Assembly (NCBI GenBank): GCA_964580675.1
Contig: CAZOLI010000022.1
Coordinates: forward strand, 1 to 51,099
DNA from: CAZOLI01 sp964580675
GTDB lineage: Bacteria > Planctomycetota > MHYJ01 > CAYXQY01
DNA length: 51,099 nt
Direction of reading: 5' to 3'
Shown here in pieces: positions 42,607-50,868 of the stretch; positions within the stretch are counted from its first letter, which is position 1; the number at the start of each line of letters is the position of its first letter. Position numbers and translations under genes: made by a program. Below the pieces are notes generated by a model. That model had not been told where the DNA came from. It did no database searches and worked only from the letters and a program-made list of their open reading frames with translations.

Positions 42607-43983
42607 ATGGATAACGTAAAACAACAGGACACGAGGACGTCGACCACCCGGTCCGAGTCACCCGACTCGATGTTTTCTTACCTGGCGACGTTCATAAAGG
42701 GGTTCTGGAATTGGTCCGGAAAGTACCTCACATACACAAGCCTTCTTGGGGCCGCCATCATTTTTGCCTGCTCTTTCCTGTACTGGTGGTTTCGACAGGA
42801 GGGATTCCTGTTGATTCGAACCATAGAACAAACCTGGCACCTTGACGTGCCCGCCCTCCTCCTTTCGCTGTCCGGCGCCCTCGGTTTTCTATTTCTTGTT
42901 CTTTATCTCTGGACACGGAAAAAAGTTCGGGAGCTGGACGCGATCGAAGACACGTTACGCGAATCCCGGCGAAAGCTCTCTGAGCGAAACCATGAGCTTC
43001 GATCGAGCATTGAATTCCTAACGGCGGCGCGGGAAATAGCTCTCATCCTGAACGAAAACGTGGATTTCGAAAAGATCCTTAGCAAAGTGCTGCGCATCAC
43101 GAGTCAGTTAATCGGGGAGGACCGAGCGCGTGAGATCTCTATTTTCATGCCCGTGGAAGAGGATGGCGAACTGGAGGTAAGGGCCTGCTGGAAGGATGGG
43201 ACCCTGGAATTTGGAGATTCCGTGTCCTCGCTGAACGACGTGCAGGATTACGTGCAGAAGGCGTACGTTCACGGACAGGAATTAACACTTGCCGAAGACG
43301 ACTCGTTTCATTTTTTACTTCCCCTCATTGCGGATCGTGAGATCACAGGTGTCATACGAATTATCGTGGACATGGAAGGCAACCGGGATTTCATGAAACA
43401 GATGTACAGCAGGATGTCCTCAAACCTCCGGGAATTTACCAAAATTCTTGCCCTTGCGATCAAAACCCCCGACCTGTACACACGAACCATAAAGGATGGA
43501 TTAACCGGTCTCTATTCGAAACAGCATCTGTTAAACCAGATGGAAACCCATTTATCGATGTCGAACCGTCACCGCGAGGCACTCAGTTTAATCTTCGTGG
43601 ACCTGGATCACTTCAAGGAAATTAACGACACTCACGGACACCAGACCGGAGACCGGGTTCTCCGGCGTCTTGGTGAATTTCTCCGGGACGACACGCGGGA
43701 GTACACGACGGCGTACCGGTACGGAGGGGAAGAAATGGTGCTTCTCAGTCCGAGGACGGACTCGGAGAAAGCGCAAAAACTGGCCGAAAGACTCCGGAAG
43801 GGGATCGAGGAGATGACCATCACCTCGACCGACGGGGAAGAGCTGGACGTGACCGCCAGTTTCGGTGTGGCCACGAAAGTACCCGGGGAAAAAATTAGCG
43901 GGGAGGAATTACTTGAAAAAGCCGACGAGGCTCTCTACCAATCCAAACAGGAAGGAAGAAACCGCGTAACGATTGCGGAATAA
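42607..43983 (+). CDS. Membrane-bound GGDEF diguanylate cyclase, RxxD site changed
   Basis: A 458-residue protein with two transmembrane helices (about 41-63 and 79-102), a coiled coil (104-140), a GAF-like domain (about 145-290) and a GGDEF domain (about 295-458). The active site reads GGEEM (373-377) instead of GGEEF, a mild change. The inhibitory I-site that would be RxxD is REYT (364-367), so product inhibition is probably lost. It lies alone between a divergent lipoprotein gene and convergent etfA. Unlike the cyclase at 11857-13098, it is tied to the membrane. Confidence 0.9.
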   Translation: MDNVKQQDTRTSTTRSESPDSMFSYLATFIKGFWNWSGKYLTYTSLLGAAIIFACSFLYWWFRQEGFLLIRTIEQTWHLDVPALLLSLSGALGFLFLVLYLWTRKKVRELDAIEDTLRESRRKLSERNHELRSSIEFLTAAREIALILNENVDFEKILSKVLRITSQLIGEDRAREISIFMPVEEDGELEVRACWKDGTLEFGDSVSSLNDVQDYVQKAYVHGQELTLAEDDSFHFLLPLIADREITGVIRIIVDMEGNRDFMKQMYSRMSSNLREFTKILALAIKTPDLYTRTIKDGLTGLYSKQHLLNQMETHLSMSNRHREALSLIFVDLDHFKEINDTHGHQTGDRVLRRLGEFLRDDTREYTTAYRYGGEEMVLLSPRTDSEKAQKLAERLRKGIEEMTITSTDGEELDVTASFGVATKVPGEKISGEELLEKADEALYQSKQEGRNRVTIAE

Positions 43984-43990
43984 TCGTTCT

Positions 43991-44977
43991 TTACTCGTTT
44001 TCCTTGAGTGATTTTAATTCATCTATGAGGGCGGGTCCCACCTCAAAGATATCCCCCACAATTCCGTAGTCAGCAAGATCAAAAATGGGGGCTTCGGGAT
44101 CGATGTTGATTGCGACAATGACTTTTGACGTCCGCATTCCGGCTATATGCTGAATCGCCCCACTTATGCCACAGGCGATGTACAGGGAGGGGCTTACCGT
44201 CTTTCCGGTCTGTCCGACCTGTTCCTCGTGAGGCCGCCAGCCCGCGTCAACAACGGCACGGGAAGCACCGACCGCCGCTCCCAGAACATCCGCAAGTTCC
44301 TCAATAATGTCAAAATTCTCCGGCCCCTTTAACCCCCGACCACCGGACACCACAATATCGGCCTCGGTAAGTTCCTTTCGTTCCCCCTCCGACGGGCGGA
44401 ACTTCTCAACCACCGAGAGAAGATCATCCTCGTTAAACGAAACGTCCAGTGCTGACGTCTCGACGTCCACATCCCCACGTTCTTCTGCCTCAAACACATT
44501 GGCCCGCAGCGTCGCGAGAACCGGTTCTCCCGCCGGCACGAGATTCTCGAACGCTTTCCCCGCGTAGATGGGACGCTTCATCGGAACCTCGCCGTTTTCG
44601 GACTCGATTTCCGTAATTTCTGTTGCACAGGCCATGTCCAGTTTGCCGGCGAGGTAGCCACTCAAATCCTTTCCGCGGCTTGTGGCTCCCATGAAAACCC
44701 CTTCCGCATCGTGTGATTCCAGAACCTCAATTATGGCCTTCGCAAAGCCGTCCGTCGAATACCGGGAAAATGGTTTTCCCTCGCCCGTGATGACCCGGTC
44801 CGGACCGTAGCGGGATACGGTGTCAACCGCGTCGGATGTTTCTTCTCCCAGAAGCACCACAATCAATTCCCGCTCCTGATCGTCACAGAGGCGACGAATT
44901 CGGGAGATGGTCTGCAGACTTACCGGACGAACGGAACCTTCTTTCTGCTCGGCGTAAACAACAAATGGTGCATTCAT
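43991..44977 (-). CDS. etfA: Electron transfer flavoprotein alpha subunit
   Basis: Forms a heterodimer with EtfB that carries electrons from acyl-CoA and other dehydrogenases to the respiratory chain. The 328 residues show the FAD-binding C-terminal half: GASRAVVDAGWRPHEEQVGQ, then GKTVSPSLYIACGISGAIQH. The late NIDPEAPIFDLADYGIVGD segment is also diagnostic. It follows etfB by 15 bases. The subgroup (classical or bifurcating) cannot be decided with confidence; no bifurcating partner or ETF-quinone oxidoreductase is present here. Confidence 0.95.
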   Translation of the reverse strand: MNAPFVVYAEQKEGSVRPVSLQTISRIRRLCDDQERELIVVLLGEETSDAVDTVSRYGPDRVITGEGKPFSRYSTDGFAKAIIEVLESHDAEGVFMGATSRGKDLSGYLAGKLDMACATEITEIESENGEVPMKRPIYAGKAFENLVPAGEPVLATLRANVFEAEERGDVDVETSALDVSFNEDDLLSVVEKFRPSEGERKELTEADIVVSGGRGLKGPENFDIIEELADVLGAAVGASRAVVDAGWRPHEEQVGQTGKTVSPSLYIACGISGAIQHIAGMRTSKVIVAINIDPEAPIFDLADYGIVGDIFEVGPALIDELKSLKENE

Positions 44978-44992
44978 CGACCTTTCATCCTC

Positions 44993-45745
44993 TTATATAA
45001 CGTTTGCTTCTTCCCGTAACTTCCGGACAAGTTCAGGTACGGCCTCGGGACCCTCACCAACAATTTCCCCGGGAGGTCGTTCCGGTGGCTCCTCCATGCT
45101 TTTTACCTCCACCGTGTTCGTCGGCGGATCCACTTCGCGCTCGTCAATTTCCTTTTTCTTTGCCTTCATTATGTTCTGCAGCTTTGCGTATCGTGGCTCG
45201 TTTAGCCCCTTCTCGGCCGTAATAACACAGGGCGTATTCATCGAAACCACTTCCACGCCCCCTTCGACTTCCCGTTCACAGATCAGCCGATCCCCGTCCA
45301 GCTCAAGACCCGCTACAAACGTCGCCACGGGTAGATCAAGCAGGGAGGCAACGATTTGCCCCACCTGAAAACCGTCATCATCAACGGCGTGTTTCCCGAA
45401 CCAGATCACGTCATAGTCGAAGTCCATCCCGGATATGGCATCCGCGAGTGCCTTCCCCGTCGCAAACTGATCAATGCGATCCCGGTCGGTTCTCAGATGG
45501 ACGCCTCGATCTCCTCCTCTTGCCAGACAATCCTGAATGGTCTTCTCCACTTCCTCCCCCCCGAGACTCATAACAACAACCTCTCCTCCCTCTTCTTCCT
45601 TCATCTGGACGGCTTCCTCGAGCCCGTACTCATCATAAGGACTCGTCACGAACTCGAGGCCCTCGGTCTTCACGGTTCCTTCGTCACTGATCTTGATGTT
45701 GGCCGCCGTGTCGGGGACCCGCTTCACACAAACAATCGATTTCAT
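44993..45745 (-). CDS. etfB: Electron transfer flavoprotein beta subunit
   Basis: Binds AMP or a second nucleotide and provides the dehydrogenase recognition loop. The 250-residue protein starts MKSIVCVKRVPDT and has the nucleotide-binding DDDGFQVGQIVASLLDLP. The recognition loop is LNEPRYAKLQNIMKAKKKEI. It is the first gene of the etfBA operon. Upstream on the minus strand a perfect TTGACA (45855-45850) is seen, but without a good -10 at the right distance. Confidence 0.95.
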   Translation of the reverse strand: MKSIVCVKRVPDTAANIKISDEGTVKTEGLEFVTSPYDEYGLEEAVQMKEEEGGEVVVMSLGGEEVEKTIQDCLARGGDRGVHLRTDRDRIDQFATGKALADAISGMDFDYDVIWFGKHAVDDDGFQVGQIVASLLDLPVATFVAGLELDGDRLICEREVEGGVEVVSMNTPCVITAEKGLNEPRYAKLQNIMKAKKKEIDEREVDPPTNTVEVKSMEEPPERPPGEIVGEGPEAVPELVRKLREEANVI

Positions 45746-46037
45746 GGCCGGAAAAACCCAAAATCAATAGATTTCTACTCTGTACACACAACAAAACTCT
45801 TCAGGGTGCGGTCTATTTTTGTCGAATCGATCTATGAATTTCAACCTTTTGTCAAGCCCCGAAAAATCACTGAAGAAACGTCATCAACCAATCATTTCGT
45901 CGTGTGATCTACCGCTGGAGAAACAAATTCTGGATTTGGTCTCCCGAAAACAGGTCGGTCTCCGCCATTTCTCACCACGACTGTTCTGTCGATGGTTTTT
46001 CCTCTTTGCCTGTCTTTATTCCCAACGGAACCGTTCT
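45746..46037. other. Intergenic region upstream of etfBA
   Basis: 292 bases with no convincing gene. It should hold the etfBA promoter; TTGACA at 45855-45850 (minus) is the best -35, but the -10 options (GATCGA at 17, TAGATC at 15) are poor. A small CAAAT/ATTTG hairpin lies on the minus strand near 45930-45945, too weak to call as a terminator. Confidence 0.4.
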
Positions 46038-46949
46038 TCATGGAGCGGAGGATCGTCGCAACAAGAACGCATCAAGGGCGTTGACCGTTACGTCATCCCC
46101 GGATCGGCCCTCGTCCCTCCCATTTGGTCCCTTAGAGTAAACAGTGACTCGACGTGTGTCGGAATCCGTCTGCTCGGAAGTAAGCTTCGTGACGTAAGTT
46201 TGTCCCCATGGATCCAGGGGTTCCGGGGATTCTTCGTTCGTCCATAGCAGGCCGGTGGTCGCCAGGCGTTCCTCGCCGGCGCCGGACAGAAACTGGAACG
46301 CCTGCCGGATTCCCTCGTCGGATGTTCGTACGTCACGATCCTTTAAAAAACTCGTCATTCGATCCTTCAGAAGGTATATCTGCCGCTGAGTTCTCACAAA
46401 GGACCGTATTTCATCAGCACGGTTCCCGGGTATTTCAGCCGGTCCCAGAAGAACCATTGAACATCCCAGAGCCAGGACCAGACAGACCAGGGGAATCCCG
46501 AAACCAGCGGGCACCGGTGATTCAAGAGACGTGGACGGGGACTCCTGATGCCCCGGGTCCCCCGCGGGTCGGGAAACAAGCTGACGGACCTTCGGAAGAG
46601 CAAAGACAAACAGCGTAAGAGGATACGCTCCCGTATGGACCCAGAACACCAGACGGCCCGGTATCCACGCCGGGTATGGGGTCAGGACATATAACAGAAA
46701 CACGCCGGTCATACCGGTGAGGAAGACGGTGGGAGAACGATATGCAAGTCGAAGTCCGCCGAAACTCCCGACCGCACAGAGAAGGCTGCAGACACAGAGA
46801 AGACCTGAAATGATCGGGACGCTCGACGCGGCGTCAAGCGTTTGAAGAAACAGGTATCCGTAATAGACAATTCCTGTGACGGATCCTGTTAACGCCCCTC
46901 CCAGAACCGTGACCTCAACTGGATTGAGCCGGTACCAGGAGTTTTCCAT
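46038..46949 (-). CDS. Polytopic membrane protein with GspG-like C-terminal domain
   Basis: A 303-residue protein with about five transmembrane helices (about 12-35, 43-66, 72-90, 96-118, 147-170) and a soluble C-terminal part. The last ~60 residues carry DPWGQ (246-250) and YSKGPNGRDEGRSGDDV (271-287). These resemble the calcium-binding C-terminal region of major pseudopilins such as GspG (DPWGNPY, SLGPDG, GGTGDDI). The prepilin N-terminus is missing and replaced by the polytopic domain. The start codon follows the icd stop directly (ATGAATG), so it is coupled to isocitrate dehydrogenase. Function unknown. Confidence 0.72.
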   Translation of the reverse strand: MENSWYRLNPVEVTVLGGALTGSVTGIVYYGYLFLQTLDAASSVPIISGLLCVCSLLCAVGSFGGLRLAYRSPTVFLTGMTGVFLLYVLTPYPAWIPGRLVFWVHTGAYPLTLFVFALPKVRQLVSRPAGDPGHQESPSTSLESPVPAGFGIPLVCLVLALGCSMVLLGPAEIPGNRADEIRSFVRTQRQIYLLKDRMTSFLKDRDVRTSDEGIRQAFQFLSGAGEERLATTGLLWTNEESPEPLDPWGQTYVTKLTSEQTDSDTRRVTVYSKGPNGRDEGRSGDDVTVNALDAFLLRRSSAP

Positions 46950-48200
46950 TCATTTCCGCATGTTCTCGCAGATGAGGCTGGCAAAGCCGGACGTAGACAC
47001 CTTCTCGGCGCCCTCCATCTGTCGCTCCAGGTCGTACGTTACCTTTTTCTGTGCCACGGTTCGTTCGATTCCTTTCCGGATTAATTCCCCGGTTTCGTCC
47101 CAGCCGAGGTATTCCAGCATCATAATACCGGACAGAATTTCCGAACTGGGGTTTACCTTGTTCTCCCCCGTGTACTTCGGGGCGCTTCCGTGGGTGGGTT
47201 CAAACAGTGCTTTTCCATCACCGATGTTTCCGCCCGGGGCCACGCCCAGACCGCCGACCTGACCGGCCGCGGCGTCGGAGAGGTAATCCCCGTTCAGGTT
47301 GGGCATCGCAAGCACGTCGTACCGCGACGTCCGGGTAAGCAGTTGCTGGAGCATGTTGTCGGCAATCCGGTCCTTCATCACAATTTTTCCGGACGGCCGT
47401 TCACCACCGTGTTCCTCCCAGAGTTCATCCTCGGTAAGGGTCCGTTCGGGAAACTCCTCCTCGGCAAGTTCGTAACCCCATTTCCGGAACGCCCCCTCGG
47501 TAAACTTCATGATGTTCCCTTTGTGCACAAGGGTCACCGATTCACGGTTCCGGTCAATTGCGTACTGAATGGCTTTCCGAACAAGGTTTTTGCTTGCCTC
47601 TTCACTCATGGGCTTTATGCCGATGGCGGACCCCTCCCGAATATCCGTGTCGAATTCCGATTTCATAAAGTCGATCAGCCGATCGGCCTCATCGCTCCCG
47701 GCCTCCCACTCGATACCGGCGTACACGTCCTCGGTGTTCTCCCGGAACACAACCATGTCCATCTCCTCCGGATTGCTCATGGGACTCGGTATTCCCGGGA
47801 TATGATAAACCGGGCGAACACAGGCATAGAGATTTAATTTCTGACGGAGTGCCACATTCAGACTCCGAAAACCGGCACCGACGGGAGTGGTCAGGGGTCC
47901 TTTGATGGCCACGCGGTACTTCTCAATAGCCTCGAGTGTTTCGTCGGGGAGATACGTCCCGAAATTCTCGTCCGCCTCTTCACCCGCGGGTACTTCGAAC
48001 CATTTAATGGACCGCTCACCGTCGGAGGCCAGTTCCACCGCCTCACTCAGCACCTTCTTCATCGCGGCGACGACTTCCGGGCCGATACCATCCCCTTCAA
48101 TGTATGGTATAATGGGATGGTCCGGCACCTCCAGTTCTCCGTTCTTGAGCGTAATTTTCTCTCCGTCTTCGGGCACGCTTAATTTGTTCAATCCACTCAT
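46950..48200 (-). CDS. icd: NADP-type isocitrate dehydrogenase
   Basis: Oxidises isocitrate to 2-oxoglutarate in the TCA cycle. The ATG at 48200 (AGGAAG upstream) gives 416 residues, as in E. coli Icd; the open frame to 48368 is upstream noise. Substrate residues are visible in TTPVGAGFRSLNVALRQ, which includes the serine phosphorylated in E. coli. Lys-Tyr of PKYTG and the Tyr/Arg of VTYDLERQM are the residues that select NADP. It has a good promoter at 48298-48326 and is coupled to the membrane-protein gene downstream. Confidence 0.95.
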   Translation of the reverse strand: MSGLNKLSVPEDGEKITLKNGELEVPDHPIIPYIEGDGIGPEVVAAMKKVLSEAVELASDGERSIKWFEVPAGEEADENFGTYLPDETLEAIEKYRVAIKGPLTTPVGAGFRSLNVALRQKLNLYACVRPVYHIPGIPSPMSNPEEMDMVVFRENTEDVYAGIEWEAGSDEADRLIDFMKSEFDTDIREGSAIGIKPMSEEASKNLVRKAIQYAIDRNRESVTLVHKGNIMKFTEGAFRKWGYELAEEEFPERTLTEDELWEEHGGERPSGKIVMKDRIADNMLQQLLTRTSRYDVLAMPNLNGDYLSDAAAGQVGGLGVAPGGNIGDGKALFEPTHGSAPKYTGENKVNPSSEILSGIMMLEYLGWDETGELIRKGIERTVAQKKVTYDLERQMEGAEKVSTSGFASLICENMRK

Positions 48201-48531
48201 CGGCTTCTTCTTCCTCAATAGCTGACAACAATGAATTCGCTGTGGCCGGACGTTCTTTGAAGAGCTGTCCGGACGCAGAAAAAAACCAACAGGCCGGATT
48301 CTATCAGACCAACCCATGTATTGCAATCCATTTACCGGGCGGTCTGGGTGGGATGAAGCGCGGATCAAATAACCGGCACGAAACGGACCGGTTGAGATGA
48401 GAAACCCCGGGACAACGGCCAGTGATCCGGAAATTCGGAAACCCTGACATAACGTGAAACCGCCCGTCCTTCGGGAAAAACAGCCCGGTAAACCAGGGGG
48501 GGTTCGACGCCTCCGTTTGTCCCCGGGGAAA
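48201..48531. other. Intergenic region between icd and the symporter gene
   Basis: 331 bases without a convincing gene. It holds the icd promoter (listed separately) and a leader of ~90 bases. Just past the symporter stop a weak CCCG/CGGG hairpin without a T-run is present on the minus strand; I do not call it a terminator. Confidence 0.5.
48298..48326 (-). promoter_or_regulatory. Sigma-70-like promoter for icd
   Basis: On the minus strand: TTGCAA (48326-48321), 17-base spacer, TAGAAT (48303-48298, 5 of 6). The start would be near 48291, a ~90-base leader. Confidence 0.68.
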
Positions 48532-50778
48532 CTACACGCCGGGACCTCTTATTTTCGTGTCGTCCTCGTCGGGGCCGTCTCCGTCTCTATTTTCATCCCC
48601 TTGATCCGATTCCGAGGAGGGGGAGGAAGAATGATCTGTCCCGCCCGCAATATCGCTCTTCGCATTTTCCTTGCCCGGAGACGACGGCGCGTCGGACGCT
48701 CCCTCCTCAATGGCCATCAGGTCCTCCGGATTCTCGGGAACTCCTATAAAAAGACCCTCCACCAGACTCACAACATACGTGGCAACGAAGGAGAGAAGGA
48801 AACCCGGAAGAAGTGAATATAACTGATAACCGAAAACGTACTCCGATACATCCGGCACAAGAACCCAGACCACAACCGTCAGGGATCCGATGATCATACC
48901 GGAAAGCACCCCGAACCGGGTTAATCCCCTCCAGAAGACCCCCAGTATCATCGGCGGGCCGAACGCGGCACCGAGAAGAGCCCAGGCCATAAGGACGAAC
49001 CAGAAGATAAGCTGCGGATTAAATATTGCGGCCACAACCCCCAGTGCACCGAGAATGATCACGGTAAATCGACTGAGCCAGACGATGTTTTTTTCGTCCG
49101 CATCGGGACGCAGTATTTTCTCGTAAACATCCCGGGTCACGCCGGAGGTTGCCACGATAATCATGGAGTCCGAGGTGGACATGATCGCCGACAGAATGGC
49201 CGATACCAGCACGCCGGAGAGAATGGGGTGGAGCATCTCCGTGGCGAGTAGCGGAAAGACAAACTCCTGATCGGTCACCTGTCCGGGGGCCAGCTTGATC
49301 CGACCCACCATGCCCACGAGGATGGCTCCGTAGAACGCACAGATCCCCCAGAGGACGGAGATGACCCGGCCCTGTGAAATTTTCTCGTCACTTCTTGTGG
49401 CCATAAATCGACTGAGCACATGAGGCATGCCCGGATAGCCAAGCCCGATACCGAGCATTCCCAGTATAAACCCGAGAGTGGCCGTCATGGGAATATGGCC
49501 GTCATTCTTTTCATGATCCCCCTCACTTCGTTCCGGATTGTTCAGCGATCCGAACGGGTCCACCATGTCGTCCTTTCCGTGAATGATGTTGTGGTCCGTC
49601 AATTTTTTGCTTGCGGGATTATACGCTTTGATGGTCCCGGGAACCACTCGCATCTTTTTCCCCACAAAATAAGTGTGTCCGGATTTTAACTGCACCGGGC
49701 CGGCGTACGTTTCGACCTGCTCCGGAGGCGGAACAGATTGCATTGGAAGCTTGTCGTCCTTTTCCATATGTTTCACCTCATAAATCGTTCCTCCCGGATG
49801 ATTCGTCGACATGTGGTATCGATAAACGGCCGTACCCGAGTTCGTTCCCGGATTATCTTTCTTGACCGTCAGATTAATTTTATAGTATTTGTCCGTTTCT
49901 CGAGGTGGTTTCTGTTCCGCCGACTCGGACACAATTTTTACTTCCCGATCCTCACCGGCTTGCCGGGGCACGTAAATGGTCTGTTCGCTCCCATCAACGA
50001 GCGGATCAAAACGGACCCCCTCTTTGTTCATGGGATGTTCGGAGGATGCTTCGGCCACCCCCCGGAGATCATACTTCACCCATGAACGGGTTTCCTGCTT
50101 TTTCAGCTTGTCCACAAACGTGCCCGCTCCCATATCGAAGATAATAAACAATGGAAAAACGAGCAGACCAAACACCATGATGATCCCCTGCACAAGATCC
50201 GTCCAGGACACCGCCCGGAACCCACCAATAAAGGTATATAGCAGGACAACGGCAGAACCCAGAATAATGCCAATTTCGGAGCCGGAATCGACGTCCTGAA
50301 AAAACAAACTCTCAAACATTTTTCCCGCCGCCTTAAACTGAGCCCCGACATACGCCGCCATGGCCACGAAGATAATTAGAACCGCCACGATGCGGACAAT
50401 CCGATCCCGGTCCTGCGTGCGGTCCTCCAGAAAATCAGGAATGGTAATCTGCCCCCGATTGCTGGATATCCGGCGGAGACGGGGAGCGATCAGGTACCAG
50501 TTGACGAGATAACCAAGCAGACAACCGGGAATGAACCAGACCGCGGACATGCCCATGGCGTATCCCATTCCCACAGCCCCGAGGGTGACCCAGCCACTTT
50601 CGGAACTGGCCGCGGAACTGATGCCGGAGACCCACGCTCCGAGATCCCGGTCCGCCAGAAAATACTCCTCCATCGTGGACTTCACCTGTGCGGCCAGCAG
50701 CCCGATCCCCACCAGTCCGATTAAGTAGAGAATCAGGATGATCAGCTGCGTGGTCTCAACCGATCCAAGCGATGGCAT
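48532..50778 (-). CDS. Sodium:solute symporter (SSS family) with a large soluble insertion
   Basis: A 748-residue PutP/LeuT-fold transporter. The core helices are clear, with YTFIGGFRAVSWTDLVQG before and LGFILGMLGIGLGYPGMPHVLSRFMA after the insertion. The sodium-site helix ILSAIMSTSDSMII is intact. Between these, residues about 220-425 form an extra hydrophilic, beta-rich region not found in typical ~500-residue members. An acidic Ser-rich tail of ~60 residues ends the protein. The substrate cannot be read from sequence; relatives carry proline, pantothenate or other carboxylates. A 27-codon membrane peptide gene ends six bases before its ATG. Confidence 0.9.
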   Translation of the reverse strand: MPSLGSVETTQLIILILYLIGLVGIGLLAAQVKSTMEEYFLADRDLGAWVSGISSAASSESGWVTLGAVGMGYAMGMSAVWFIPGCLLGYLVNWYLIAPRLRRISSNRGQITIPDFLEDRTQDRDRIVRIVAVLIIFVAMAAYVGAQFKAAGKMFESLFFQDVDSGSEIGIILGSAVVLLYTFIGGFRAVSWTDLVQGIIMVFGLLVFPLFIIFDMGAGTFVDKLKKQETRSWVKYDLRGVAEASSEHPMNKEGVRFDPLVDGSEQTIYVPRQAGEDREVKIVSESAEQKPPRETDKYYKINLTVKKDNPGTNSGTAVYRYHMSTNHPGGTIYEVKHMEKDDKLPMQSVPPPEQVETYAGPVQLKSGHTYFVGKKMRVVPGTIKAYNPASKKLTDHNIIHGKDDMVDPFGSLNNPERSEGDHEKNDGHIPMTATLGFILGMLGIGLGYPGMPHVLSRFMATRSDEKISQGRVISVLWGICAFYGAILVGMVGRIKLAPGQVTDQEFVFPLLATEMLHPILSGVLVSAILSAIMSTSDSMIIVATSGVTRDVYEKILRPDADEKNIVWLSRFTVIILGALGVVAAIFNPQLIFWFVLMAWALLGAAFGPPMILGVFWRGLTRFGVLSGMIIGSLTVVVWVLVPDVSEYVFGYQLYSLLPGFLLSFVATYVVSLVEGLFIGVPENPEDLMAIEEGASDAPSSPGKENAKSDIAGGTDHSSSPSSESDQGDENRDGDGPDEDDTKIRGPGV

Positions 50779-50784
50779 ATCCCG

Positions 50785-50868
50785 TTACTCCCAGAAATAA
50801 TAATAACCAAGGACAAACAGCGCCAGGATCAGCGGAAAAACGATATATAGAAATATATTCCAGTACAT
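50785..50868 (-). CDS. 27-residue single-helix membrane peptide upstream of the symporter
   Basis: An 84-base frame encoding MYWNIFLYIVFPLILALF followed by VLGYYYFWE. It is one hydrophobic helix with aromatic ends. AAGGA lies four bases before its ATG, and its stop (TAA) is six bases before the symporter start. A good promoter (50885-50913) sits directly upstream. Small single-helix accessory peptides are known next to some SSS symporters. I infer a similar role in symporter stability or activity; sequence similarity to the named family is not evident by eye. Confidence 0.72.
   Translation of the reverse strand: MYWNIFLYIVFPLILALFVLGYYYFWE

Noticed and set aside
45827..45855. Promoter for etfBA with a perfect TTGACA
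   Set aside because: No acceptable -10 at 16 to 18 bases; noted as a candidate only.
48201..48368. N-terminal extension of isocitrate dehydrogenase by 56 codons
   Set aside because: The extra residues match no Icd, contain the promoter and leader, and the ATG at 48200 has a strong ribosome site.
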